A stretch of 64,000 nucleotides of DNA from a virus, in the IMG/VR virus record IMGVR_UViG_3300036792_000218, positions 1 through 64,000 of that record; one strand, 5' to 3'. Of the stretch, positions 39,350 to 46,603 are shown one piece after another. The stretch's first letter is position 1, and each line of letters opens with the position of its first letter. The notes beneath the pieces were generated by a model. The model was not told the DNA's origin. It saw nothing but the letters and a program-made list of their open reading frames with translations, and searched no databases. A program made the position numbers and the translations under genes.

Positions 39350-40727
39350 CCGGTTCCTCCATCGTGACCTCGATGTTCTGCCGTGTTCCCCATCCGGTCG
39401 TCCTGCACGTCGCCGCCCCGTACCAGCGCCAGGCGCGCAGGACGGTCAGGGACCAGAGCACGGCCAGCGGGGCGAGCGACCACGTGAGCAGCCGGGACCG
39501 CCATGTCTCGTCGGACCGGCTCACCGTCAGGTAGGGCAGGCCGAGGCCGTACCCGGCGATCGCCGGGACGAGCAGGACCGACCACGACCAGTCGCCCCGC
39601 ACCACGGCGGACACGAGGACGTCGGCGAACGCCCACGCGGAGACGGCCGACAGGACCCACCCGGCCAGGTGCCACCAGAACGCGTAGGACGACAGCGGCA
39701 GGTACCGGAACCGCCACCAGGAACGGATGAACGACCCGCGCATCCACCGGAGGTACTGGCGCTTGTGGTGGCTGAACGTCTCGGGCATCGCGGCGAACGC
39801 GAACGCGGACGGCTGGTGCACCGCCCGGCCTTTCAGGTAGGCGAGCAGCGTCAGCATCGAGTCGTCGCTGAACCCGACCGGCACCCCGAAGAACGTCTCC
39901 CCGAGGTACACCGGCAGCGCCTCCCGCACCGCGCCGGCACGGTAGGCGGCGATCGCCCCGGAGTTCACCAGGACCGACCGCATGACGCTCATGCCGCCGC
40001 GGACCATCAGCTGCGACGGCAGGTAGATCAGGTCCGTGAGGCGGGCGAGCAGCGTCGTCGTGTTGTTCGCGGCGAGGAACACCCCGGCGACGCTCATGAC
40101 CCGCGGGTCGGCGAACGGGGCGATCAGCTCGGCGGCCGCGTGCTCGTCGAGCTCACTGTCGGAGTCGACGGTGACGTACACGTCGGCGTCGGGAGACGCC
40201 TCGACCGCGGCGGCCTGGGCGTGCCGCTTGCCGGCGTGCTCAATGCGTATCCAGGTGAACCGGGTGCCCGCCAGTTCGGCTAGCCGCCCGAATTCGTGGC
40301 GCAGCAGCGAGTAGTCCGCCTTCGGGTCGTCGGACCCGTCGTCGACGACGATGACGTGATCGACGCGCCGTGACTGCCTCAGCATCGACATCAGGGACCG
40401 CCGCGCGATCGCGACGTCCTCGTTGTACAGGGGAACCGCGATTGTCAGGTTCAGCGTGTCGAGCACCGCCTGCCCGAGCGGGGTGACGCGGAACGGGCGG
40501 TCGACCGCGTAGAGGGTGACCTGCCAGGCCAGCGCGAGGAACGTCAGCGCGTACAGCTCGCCGAGCGGCGTCCCGTGACCGTCGAGGACCGCGCGGGCCG
40601 CGGCTAGGTGACGGGCGCCCCATGCGGCGGAGCCGGCCAGCAGGACGGCTGAGGCGAGGGCCTGCCTGAGCGGGTGGCGGGACGCTGAGCGGGCTACGGC
40701 ACCAGTGCCGTCTTGCCCTGCCGCCAC
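39342..40727 (-). CDS. Processive family-2 glycosyltransferase (polysaccharide synthase)
   Basis: This 461-residue protein starts at GTG 40725-40727, chosen for GAGGCTCGG upstream. The frame is open back to GTG 41024 (560 residues), but the intervening reading looks partly non-coding. Membrane helices flank a GT-A domain with VVDDGSDD, DSDSELD, GFSDDSM and QYLRW (the Q-x-x-R-W of cellulose, chitin and hyaluronan synthases), and C-terminal helices (LVPAIAGYGLGLPYL) follow. It should make and export a beta-linked polysaccharide. Its place beside excisionase and integrase suggests lysogenic conversion of the host surface. Confidence 0.85.
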   Translation of the reverse strand: MAAGQDGTGAVARSASRHPLRQALASAVLLAGSAAWGARHLAAARAVLDGHGTPLGELYALTFLALAWQVTLYAVDRPFRVTPLGQAVLDTLNLTIAVPLYNEDVAIARRSLMSMLRQSRRVDHVIVVDDGSDDPKADYSLLRHEFGRLAELAGTRFTWIRIEHAGKRHAQAAAVEASPDADVYVTVDSDSELDEHAAAELIAPFADPRVMSVAGVFLAANNTTTLLARLTDLIYLPSQLMVRGGMSVMRSVLVNSGAIAAYRAGAVREALPVYLGETFFGVPVGFSDDSMLTLLAYLKGRAVHQPSAFAFAAMPETFSHHKRQYLRWMRGSFIRSWWRFRYLPLSSYAFWWHLAGWVLSAVSAWAFADVLVSAVVRGDWSWSVLLVPAIAGYGLGLPYLTVSRSDETWRSRLLTWSLAPLAVLWSLTVLRAWRWYGAATCRTTGWGTRQNIEVTMEEPDA

Positions 40728-40820
40728 CCGAGCCTCACTGACGCCGCCCACGCGGCTACCGTGGCGGCGGCGATGCCGGGTCCTTCCAGCATGGCCAGGC
40801 AGTGGGTTACCAGGTGCATC
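40695..40820 (-). CDS. Possible 41-residue membrane peptide
   Basis: ATG 40818-40820 follows GGAAAGGACCCCCG. The peptide (MHLVTHCLAMLEGPGIAAAT, VAAWAAS...) is moderately hydrophobic with a basic end, and its stop overlaps the GT2 start. It could be a small partner of the synthase or a leader peptide. Support is the ribosome-binding site and arrangement only. Confidence 0.45.
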
Positions 40821-41020
40821 GGGGGTCCTTTCCATTACGGCTGTTCGGGGGTAGACGGTGGCGGGCGAGGTGCCCGCCACCTGTCTCATCGGGAGCGTCG
40901 GCACCTTCGGGATTGCCTCGGTGAGCGCTGCCGCTGCCTGCTTGGCCGCGATGCCGTTGAGGACGTCGAGCGCTGAGAACTGGGCGCCGGTGTCGGGGCC
41001 GGTGCGCGTGGCCGGGAGGG

Positions 41021-41245
41021 TCACGCCGCGACCTCGTAGCCGAGGGACCGCATCAGGTCGGCCTTGGCGACGGTCAGCCGCCCGCGTCCCACGCCGTCCC
41101 GGTGCACAGGGAAAGGGAACCCGTCCGACTTCGCCAGCTCGTACGACTTGCGCCGGCCGTGCCCCCACGCCTTACCCGCGGTCACTACATCGACCGTGAC
41201 GGGCAGCGCCTGTAGCTCTTCCAGGGTGAGCCTCTGAACTGCCAT
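41021..41245 (-). CDS. xis: Excisionase-like DNA-binding protein
   Basis: This 74-residue protein (VDVVTAGKAWGHGRRKSYEL, then AKSDGFPFPVHRDGVGRGRL) has the short winged-helix layout of MerR/Xis-type excisionases that recognise a DNA motif through the GxGRxxxYxL helix. It is divergent from the integrase gene with two direct repeats in between, as expected for control of excision. ATG 41243-41245 follows GGAGGGGAACGTGC. Confidence 0.75.
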   Translation of the reverse strand: MAVQRLTLEELQALPVTVDVVTAGKAWGHGRRKSYELAKSDGFPFPVHRDGVGRGRLTVAKADLMRSLGYEVAA

Positions 41246-41281
41246 GCACGTTCCCCTCCGTGATGCCGCTGAATGGTCACA

Positions 41282-41319
41282 CGTGATAACGCGTTTCTAG
41301 TGCGTGATGACGCGTTTTA
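41282..41319. promoter_or_regulatory. Paired direct repeats between xis and int
   Basis: CGTGATAACGCGTTT (41282-41296) and CGTGATGACGCGTTTT (41304-41319) are spaced 22 bp apart, two helical turns, in the 163-bp divergent gap. They are likely binding sites for Xis or another repressor controlling both directions. No clear -35/-10 pair was seen. Confidence 0.55.
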
Positions 41320-41408
41320 ACGTACACCAGAATCCCCGCTAGTTGCCGCCTGTCACCGCTAGTCCGCGTTCGTGTCCCCGCGTGCCCCGCTGCGGTTACC
41401 TTGGATTC

Positions 41409-42896
41409 ATGAAGGGCAGCGTTTACCGGCAGTGCTTCTGCCGTGACCCTCAGACGAAGCGGCGCTACAGGCGCGGCAAGTGCCCCGACTGGGGCAAGCG
41501 CAGCCACGGCAGGTGGTACTTCAAGTACGACGCCCCGGCCGCTCCGGGCGAGAGCCGGCGGCGTCCCGAGACCGGCCCGTTCGGCACCAAGAAGGAAGCC
41601 GATGAAAAGCTGGCCAAGGCGCTCGCCGAGGCGGGGACGGGCGTCGCCCTGGCCGACCGCTCGCTGAAGGTCGGCCCCTACCTGCTCGCCTACCAGGCGG
41701 GCAAGCGGAACCTGAAGGACAGCACCCGCGCGACCGACGACGAGGCGTTCCGCCTGTACTGGATTCCCGCGCTCGGGTCACTGCGGCTGGCCGAGCTGCG
41801 GGACCACCACGTCGGCCAGGTCCTCACCGCCATGAGCCAGGTGAACCGGCCGCTGCCCGACGGCGGGGAGCCGTCGGAGATGCTTCGCCGCATGACCGCC
41901 GCGCGTGCCGACGACGAGCGGCGCGAGCTGCCCGCCGGCGAGAAGCGGCACAAGAAGTCCGCCAAACCGCTGTCGCCGGCGCGGGTCGAGCGGATGTTCG
42001 CCCCGTTCCGGGCCGCGATGAACGCCGCGGTGAGGACGAAGAAGATCGGGCTCAGCCCGTGCACCGGTGTCGAGCTCGAACGGGCGCGCAAGGAGCTGGC
42101 GCTGGCCTGGACGCCCGCCCGTGAGGCGAAGTTCCGCGCCCAGCTGGCGAAGCGGGTCACGGCGGCTGAGAAGGCCGCCCCGGCGGGCCGGGTGGTGACG
42201 ACGGTCCAGCGGCAGGCGCTGTGGGCGGCGAGGGACCTGCGGCCCGGCAAGGTCATGGTGTGGCTGCCGGCGCACGCCGGCACCTTCCTCGACTACGTCG
42301 ACGTCGCGCGGGAACGGCTCGCGGCGCTGTTCGCGGTGGCGTGCTACTGCGGTCTGCGCCGCGACGAGATCACCGGCCTGAGGTGGGCTGAGGTCGACGT
42401 CGGCGAGGGCGTGATCTGGGTGCGGGAAACCGGGTCGGGCAGCGGGCCGAAGTCGAACGCGGGCACGCGGCCCGTCCCGATGGCGGCGGTCGTCAGGGAC
42501 GCGCTGGCGGCGTGGGCCGAGGTGCAGGACCTCGAGCGGAGCGTCCGCGCGTCGGAGTGGCCTGATACCGACCTGGTGTTCACGCACGAGACGGGGCTGC
42601 CGCTGAGCGGCCAGTGGGTGAGTACCCGGTTCGAGGTGCTGGCGTACCGGTCGGGTATGCCGCCGGTGCGGTTCCATGACCTGCGGCACGGCACCGCGTC
42701 GATCTTGAAGGCGTCGGGGGCTGATTCGAAGATGATCGCCGCGGTGCTCGGGCACGCCCGGTCGGACTTCACTGACCGGGTGTACGTGACGCTGTTCCCC
42801 GAGGTCCAGGCGGCGGCTGCGGAGGCCGCCGCCGCGGTGGTGCCGCGCAAGAGCCGCATGCCGGGCGAAAGCACGCCGGGCGGGTCTGCGGTCTGA
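41409..42896 (+). CDS. int: Tyrosine integrase
   Basis: This 495-residue protein starts at ATG 41409; the longer frame begins in the regulatory gap. The N-terminus (MKGSVYRQCFCRDP, RRGKCPDWGKRSHG) is a Cys-containing arm-binding region of actinobacterial integrases. A core-binding domain follows, then the catalytic domain with CGLRRDEITGLRW (Arg near 315), FHDLRHGTAS (His/Arg near 422) and RVYVTLFP (Tyr near 458). A non-standard insertion lies between core-binding and catalytic parts. It integrates at the tRNA-Ser core 130 bp downstream. Confidence 0.92.
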   Translation: MKGSVYRQCFCRDPQTKRRYRRGKCPDWGKRSHGRWYFKYDAPAAPGESRRRPETGPFGTKKEADEKLAKALAEAGTGVALADRSLKVGPYLLAYQAGKRNLKDSTRATDDEAFRLYWIPALGSLRLAELRDHHVGQVLTAMSQVNRPLPDGGEPSEMLRRMTAARADDERRELPAGEKRHKKSAKPLSPARVERMFAPFRAAMNAAVRTKKIGLSPCTGVELERARKELALAWTPAREAKFRAQLAKRVTAAEKAAPAGRVVTTVQRQALWAARDLRPGKVMVWLPAHAGTFLDYVDVARERLAALFAVACYCGLRRDEITGLRWAEVDVGEGVIWVRETGSGSGPKSNAGTRPVPMAAVVRDALAAWAEVQDLERSVRASEWPDTDLVFTHETGLPLSGQWVSTRFEVLAYRSGMPPVRFHDLRHGTASILKASGADSKMIAAVLGHARSDFTDRVYVTLFPEVQAAAAEAAAAVVPRKSRMPGESTPGGSAV

Positions 42897-42910
42897 CCAG
42901 AGTCTGACCG
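42891..42910 (+). repeat. Left arm-type repeat beside attP
   Basis: GTCTGACCAG-AGTCTGACCG, a tandem pair of GTCTGACC, overlaps the integrase stop codon. The same 20 bp recurs with one change at 43154-43173, on the other side of the tRNA core. It is likely an integrase arm-binding site. Confidence 0.7.
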
Positions 42911-43026
42911 CACTCGCGAGCACCGGGGGGTCCGGGCGGATACTGGGGGACACGCGGTCAGGCCGCTGACCTGGTATCGGGTCATCCGGGGTCACGCGCG
43001 GAAACACCGGATCACGGGCCGTATCA

Positions 43027-43085
43027 CACTGCTAATGCGGTTTGGGAGTGATCCCATCCGGGGTTCAAATCCCCGATCCTCCGCC
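43027..43085 (+). other. attP core: 3' part of tRNA-Ser(GCU)
   Basis: The 59 bp starting CACTGCTAATGCGG contain the anticodon loop (CTGCTAA, anticodon GCT), the variable arm (GGGAGTGATCCC), the T arm (CCGGGGTTCAAATCCCCG) and the acceptor 3' strand ATCCTCCGCC. The 5' half and the matching anticodon-stem strand are absent, so it is not a functional tRNA gene. It should restore the host tRNA after integration. The surrounding 303-bp gene-free stretch holds only this core, the arm repeats and an inverted repeat. Confidence 0.88.
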
Positions 43086-43099
43086 CCCCGAACAGCAGA

Positions 43100-43138
43100 A
43101 ACTCCCCGGCACCCGATTCATTGAGGTGCCAGGGAGTT
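43100..43138. terminator. Inverted repeat next to attP, possible terminator
   Basis: AACTCCCCGGCACC and GGTGCCAGGGAGTT pair over 14 positions with one mismatch and an 11-base loop. No long U-run follows in either direction. It could stop both integrase and resolvase transcripts, or be an att accessory structure. Confidence 0.5.
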
Positions 43139-43153
43139 CCGTTTAGGGGCCAG

Positions 43154-43173
43154 GTCTGACCAAAGTCTGACCG
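43154..43173 (+). repeat. Right arm-type repeat beside attP
   Basis: GTCTGACCAA-AGTCTGACCG matches the left copy at 42891-42910 in 19 of 20 bases. Further half copies follow at 43185-43192 (GGTCTGAC) and, inverted, at 43197-43205 (GGTCAGACC), just inside the end of the next gene. Confidence 0.7.
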
Positions 43174-43198
43174 TCGGTGCAAACGGTCTGACGGATGG

Positions 43199-43522
43199 TC
43201 AGACCACCGGCACCGCGCCGGGGAACCGCAACAGCCGGCCCGTGCCAATGACCCGGACCACCGACGGGCACCGGCCGCCGTCGTGCGCGCAGCGCCCGCA
43301 GGGCCACCACGTCGCCTCGGGGTCTTCGAGGTGGCCGTCACAGAACACGTTGCCGGTCCAATGCTCATGCACGCACATGTACTCGACCCGGCGGGGTTCG
43401 CCGCGGTGCGGCTTGCCGTTCTCGTAGAGGCAGTCACCCGGAGGCAAGGCGCGCCAGGCCGCCGGGTCTTCCCCCTCCTCGTCTTCGTCGCCGGGTCCGT
43501 GGCACGTCATCTCCGTAATCAC
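43199..43522 (-). CDS. Hypothetical Cys/His-rich 107-residue protein
   Basis: The start GTG 43520-43522 overlaps the resolvase stop (GTGA); ATG 43510 is an alternative. The product has CVHEHWTGNVFCDGHLEDPE and WWPCGRCAHDGGRC, a likely double zinc site, with an acidic N-terminus. It ends at the arm-type repeats. It is co-transcribed with the resolvase, and its role is unknown. Confidence 0.6.
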   Translation of the reverse strand: MITEMTCHGPGDEDEEGEDPAAWRALPPGDCLYENGKPHRGEPRRVEYMCVHEHWTGNVFCDGHLEDPEATWWPCGRCAHDGGRCPSVVRVIGTGRLLRFPGAVPVV

Positions 43523-44088
43523 TGGCCGCGCACCGCCTCGGGTTCGAGCGCCCGGTAGATGGTCTGACGGGAGACGCCTAGCAGCGCGGCGATCTCGGAG
43601 ACCGGCGTCTTGGCGTCGTAGAGCTGGCGGGCGTGGGCCCGCTTCGCGTCGGTCATCTTCGACTTGCGTCCGCCGGTGCGGCCGCGGGCCCGCGCCGCGG
43701 CGAGGCCTTCGTGAGTGCCCTCCACGATCAGCTCGCGCAGCCACTCGTCGATCGCGGCGAGGATGTGGAAGACCAGGCGGCCGGTCGCGGTGGTCGTGTC
43801 GATGTCCTGCTTGAGTACCACCAGGCCGATTCCGCGCGCCTGGAGCTGCTTGGCGATCGCGAGCAGGTCGGCCAGCGACCGCATCGCGCGGGACAGCCTG
43901 GTAATCACCAGGGCGTCGCCTTCGCGGAGGTACGCCATGCAGGCGTCGAGCTCGGGCCGGCTGGCGTGCTTGCCGCTGACCCCGTGGTCGATGAAGATCC
44001 GTTCGCAGCCGTAGGCGTTCAGTTCGTCGACCTGGCTGTCGTCGCTCTGGCCGCGGGTGCTTACGCGCGCGTAGCCGATGTTGGCCAT
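43519..44088 (-). CDS. Serine resolvase/invertase
   Basis: This 189-residue protein starts at ATG 44086-44088 (MANIGYARVS), preferred to the longer frame because this is the conserved N-terminus. Ser10 in YARVSTRGQ is the catalytic residue. Segments LVITRLSRAMRSLADLL and TGRLVFHILAAIDEWLREL are conserved in Tn3/gamma-delta-type resolvases, and the C-terminus has a Hin-type HTH (PVSEIAALLGVSRQTIYRAL). It is separate from the tyrosine integrase. It may resolve multimers, invert a segment or be a transferred gene. Confidence 0.9.
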   Translation of the reverse strand: MANIGYARVSTRGQSDDSQVDELNAYGCERIFIDHGVSGKHASRPELDACMAYLREGDALVITRLSRAMRSLADLLAIAKQLQARGIGLVVLKQDIDTTTATGRLVFHILAAIDEWLRELIVEGTHEGLAAARARGRTGGRKSKMTDAKRAHARQLYDAKTPVSEIAALLGVSRQTIYRALEPEAVRGQ

Positions 44089-44295
44089 AAAGGACTGCCC
44101 CCCGTTCGCGGCCTGCCCCGGTGGCACGGCCGCCACTTAACCGTAACGCAAACGGTGGTCGTGGAACGTAGATTCCGGACGCGAGTTTCGGACACTTGTT
44201 AACAGGCACGATGCCGACCGGGCGGGGTGCGTCCGTAAACGGTCGTTTGCGGTACACGGCTCACAGGCCGTCCGGTTCAGGTCTGCCCGGTACGG

Positions 44296-44658
44296 TCAGC
44301 GCACGACCACGGAAGGATCCTGCCCGCTCGCCGCCTGTGTCTCCCCGGTCAGGTCACTGGTCAGATGCCAGAAGCCGCAGCCGGGGCATTCATAGGGCCG
44401 GAGCTCGACGCCGCGCTGAGCCTTGATATGCCCGGCCATCTGCCGGGCCCGCTCGGACGTAGGGTAGCTGCCGCTTTTGTTGTTCCGGGCGCATACCGCC
44501 GCCGCAGCCGCCGCGTGCCGTGCCTCTCTCCTGTGACGGTTCTGCTGGCTTCGTTTCCGGCAGGTCTTTGAGCAGTAGAGCGCCGGCTTGTCGCATAGCC
44601 AGAAGGAATCATCCTCGGTGTCGACGCAGAACACGGTGCCGCAGCGCTTGCAGACCAT
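44296..44658 (-). CDS. Zinc-finger protein (120 residues)
   Basis: The start is ATG 44656-44658 (MVCKRCGTVFC), since the upstream TTG has no better support. Motifs include CKRCG...FWLCDKPALYCSKTCRKR and, after a basic Ala-rich helix, YECPGCGFWHLTS. The last is a familiar zinc-ribbon ending in actinophage proteins. Probably a nucleic-acid-binding regulator. It is transcribed leftward toward the resolvase, with a 207-bp gap between that may carry its res site. Confidence 0.65.
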   Translation of the reverse strand: MVCKRCGTVFCVDTEDDSFWLCDKPALYCSKTCRKRSQQNRHRREARHAAAAAAVCARNNKSGSYPTSERARQMAGHIKAQRGVELRPYECPGCGFWHLTSDLTGETQAASGQDPSVVVR

Positions 44659-44697
44659 GAGTTCCAATCTAGGAGGTCGGGGCCGGTAACGTCAGCG

Positions 44698-44738
44698 ACA
44701 TGCGAGCTAGCGGCTAGTGAGCAAGCTAGCTGGCATGT
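44698..44738. promoter_or_regulatory. Large imperfect inverted repeat in a divergent gap
   Basis: ACATGCGAGCTAGC and GCTAGCTGGCATGT pair over 14 positions with one mismatch around a 13-base centre. It lies between a leftward zinc-finger gene and a rightward small gene. Likely an operator for a dimeric regulator; its arms differ from the P-family operators. Confidence 0.55.
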
Positions 44739-44856
44739 GCGCGGGTATGGGGCGGCCCCGGCCCGCCTGGCACCAGCGAACAGGGCGTTTCACGCAGAGT
44801 CGCACGCATGATCACTTTCCGTGCCCGGCCGCCCGGCCGGGGCGTACGGTCAGCGC

Positions 44857-45111
44857 ATGAACTCTGGAAACACTCCTGACCTGCCCGCATCCGGCACCGT
44901 GCTCAGGTCCCTGGGTGACGCGGCGGTCGCGATGCTGCTGGCCTGCCGTGGCGCCCTCGCCGCCGAGGCCGGCCTGTCCGAGGACCGGATCGCGTTCGTG
45001 ATCCCGGCGACGGCGCTGCCCGGTGTCGCGTGGCTGTACGGGTCACGGGTCGTCCGCGCGGACATCACCGGGCCGATGGTCGCGCTGTCCATGCCCACGC
45101 TGCCCGGCTAG
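44857..45111 (+). CDS. Lone rightward 84-residue protein
   Basis: The start is ATG 44857 (MNSGNTPDLPASGT). It is the only rightward gene in the 44-64 kb region and converges with the next leftward gene after 6 bp. The centre (VAMLLACRGALAAEAGLSED) is helical and the end contains VVRADITGPMVALSM. No family is recognised. Isolation and orientation suggest separate control, perhaps in lysogeny. Confidence 0.5.
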   Translation: MNSGNTPDLPASGTVLRSLGDAAVAMLLACRGALAAEAGLSEDRIAFVIPATALPGVAWLYGSRVVRADITGPMVALSMPTLPG

Positions 45112-45117
45112 GCGGGG

Positions 45118-45291
45118 TCACTCGTCGCCTGCAGCCAGCCGGATCGCCTTTTCGTCCCACGCCCCACGGGTAGCGCTACCGGGCTCGAAACGGGACGCGT
45201 ACCGGGCCAGCCCGGCAGCCGCCTCCGCCTTCGGGACTTCCCGCATTACGCCGGCGTCGACGTCGTACACCGTCACCAGGTCGCCGCTCAT
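45118..45291 (-). CDS. Hypothetical 57-residue protein
   Basis: The start ATG 45289-45291 overlaps the previous stop (ATGA). The product (MSGDLVTVYDVDAGVMREVP...) is short and acidic/helical. No family is recognised. It is the last gene of the long leftward cluster. Confidence 0.55.
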   Translation of the reverse strand: MSGDLVTVYDVDAGVMREVPKAEAAAGLARYASRFEPGSATRGAWDEKAIRLAAGDE

Positions 45292-45758
45292 GACGTGGCA
45301 CCGGGCAGGAGCGCGGGCATCACGCCGCGCCCGTAGACCGCGGCGAGCTGCGGTGCGGCCCACTCGCCGACCGTGGAGCCGTCGGGGAGGACGACGGAGT
45401 CAAGGAACTCGCGCTCGACCGTGGAGATCCCGGCCTCAACCGCTTCGAGTTTGGCCTTGACGACCAGGGCGAGGGCGCGCCACCGCTGGCGGGTTCCCTG
45501 CTCGTAGGCGACTTGGGCGGATGCCGCCGAACGGGTCTTGCCGGTCGGGGTGCGGGTGAACTCCGGGTCGCCTGGGTTCGGCATGGGTAGCCGGAACCGG
45601 ATGTGCCGGTCGGCGAGCTTGAACGCGATCGAGGCGGTCGCGTCGTCGTCGTCCCACGCGTAAGCGAACGCCTTGGCGCCGTAGCGCCGTAGCGTCCGCT
45701 CGATCTCCGCGCGTGACTTCTCGCTGGACACTTCGGTGCCCTGGGCGTAGGTGCTCAT
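45288..45758 (-). CDS. Conserved-type phage protein (156 residues)
   Basis: The protein has a helical/basic organisation: SSEKSRAEIERTLRRYGAKA, FKLADRHIRFRLPMPNPGDP, YEQGTRQRWRALALVVKAKL, EREFLDSVVLPDGSTVGEW. Proteins of this pattern are common among actinophage early genes without known function. It is coupled to both neighbours by 4-bp overlaps. Confidence 0.65.
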   Translation of the reverse strand: MSTYAQGTEVSSEKSRAEIERTLRRYGAKAFAYAWDDDDATASIAFKLADRHIRFRLPMPNPGDPEFTRTPTGKTRSAASAQVAYEQGTRQRWRALALVVKAKLEAVEAGISTVEREFLDSVVLPDGSTVGEWAAPQLAAVYGRGVMPALLPGATS

Positions 45759-45985
45759 TCGGCTTCCTCTTTCGGCTGCTCGGTTGAGGTCGTGCCCGCG
45801 CCGTCCTCGAGCGCGACGGTCAGGTACAGGCGGTCACCGTCGTAGGCGTCGGGCCCGGTGACTACGCGCACGCCCGGCATGCTGGTCAACTGGCTGGCCA
45901 GGTCCCCGGCTGACCCGCCTTGGAGTCGTACGCGGACGACGCCGGGCGGTAGCGGGGCGAACGTCCGGCCGCGACGGTCAGCCAT
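45755..45985 (-). CDS. Hypothetical 76-residue protein
   Basis: The start is ATG 45983-45985 (MADRRGRTFAPL); the longer frame overlaps the upstream gene too far. The middle (GGSAGDLASQLTSMPGVRVV) suggests a small alpha/beta fold with predicted strands VVRVRLQ and RLYLTVAL. No family is recognised. Confidence 0.55.
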   Translation of the reverse strand: MADRRGRTFAPLPPGVVRVRLQGGSAGDLASQLTSMPGVRVVTGPDAYDGDRLYLTVALEDGAGTTSTEQPKEEAE

Positions 45986-46418
45986 CGCCGTCATCCGCGC
46001 ACTCCCAGCACAGTCCGTCCTCGCCCGTCGGCTCGGCATGGCAGTTCGGGCACAGAGGGGTGCGCTCGCCGGGGGTTCCGACCTGCCGCCAGTCAAGCGC
46101 GGGCTTGTGGCCGGCGCTGGCCGCGTTGACTGCGCGGCCGTCGCCGGTGAAGTGGGACCAGCCCGCCATCAGGTCCAGGATCGGCTCACCGCAGACGGTG
46201 CAGTACGCTTCCGTCTTTTCCATGGCGGCCAGTGCTTCGAGCGCGGCGGCAAGGCTGACGGCTGCGGCTTCGAGGTCGGCCTTGGCGCCGTCCCAGCGGT
46301 CGGCGGGCGCGGTGGCCCGGACAGCGCCCCACATGCCCGCCCGCGCGAGGCCGACCTTGGAAGCGAGCTCGTCGAGGTGGGCCATCACGTCTTTGACGGA
46401 CGGCTTGTCAGCGGTCAC
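45978..46418 (-). CDS. Hypothetical 146-residue protein with zinc ribbons
   Basis: The N-terminal 70 residues are a long helix (VMAHLDELASKVGLARAGMW). Two Cys pairs (YCTVCGE and PLCPNCHA...GLCWEC) in the second half suggest one or two zinc ribbons. It is coupled to its neighbours by short overlaps. No family is recognised. Confidence 0.6.
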   Translation of the reverse strand: MTADKPSVKDVMAHLDELASKVGLARAGMWGAVRATAPADRWDGAKADLEAAAVSLAAALEALAAMEKTEAYCTVCGEPILDLMAGWSHFTGDGRAVNAASAGHKPALDWRQVGTPGERTPLCPNCHAEPTGEDGLCWECADDGDG

Positions 46419-46603
46419 CGCCGGCTCCTGCGGCGGTGGTTCCCGCCGACCGGGCCTGACTCGCGGAGCGACAGCGGGCCGAGGCGGACGGTGCCCGACT
46501 GCCAGGCGCGGCCCCGGCCGATCGGGACGGACTGGCGGAAGCGGAAGCGGAACGGGCCGATGCGGAATGACTCCGACTCCGACAGGCGGAACCTGATCCT
46601 CAT
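46415..46603 (-). CDS. Small basic 62-residue protein with FRFR repeats
   Basis: The product begins MRIRFRLSESESFRIGPFRF and contains FRFRQSVPIGRG; it reads like a compact beta protein of the DUF4236-like kind, though the match is uncertain. The basic end (NHRRRSRR) suggests nucleic-acid contact. It is overlapped by 4 bp on both sides. Confidence 0.55.
   Translation of the reverse strand: MRIRFRLSESESFRIGPFRFRFRQSVPIGRGRAWQSGTVRLGPLSLRESGPVGGNHRRRSRR

Noticed and set aside
40728-41024. N-terminal extension of the glycosyltransferase to GTG 41024
   Set aside because: The first 45 codons look protein-like and overlap xis by GTGA, but the following stretch looks non-coding and a good ribosome-binding site precedes 40727. 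Kept only as an alternative start.
43027-43085. tRNA-Ser gene
   Set aside because: Only the 3' part is present; the 5' half and the matching anticodon-stem strand are missing, so it is an attachment core.
43085-44000. Prophage-host boundary at the att site
   Set aside because: Arm repeats lie on both sides and phage-type genes continue to the right edge; no bacterial housekeeping gene is visible.
43519-44088. Transposon carrying the resolvase
   Set aside because: No transposase or terminal inverted repeats were seen around it.
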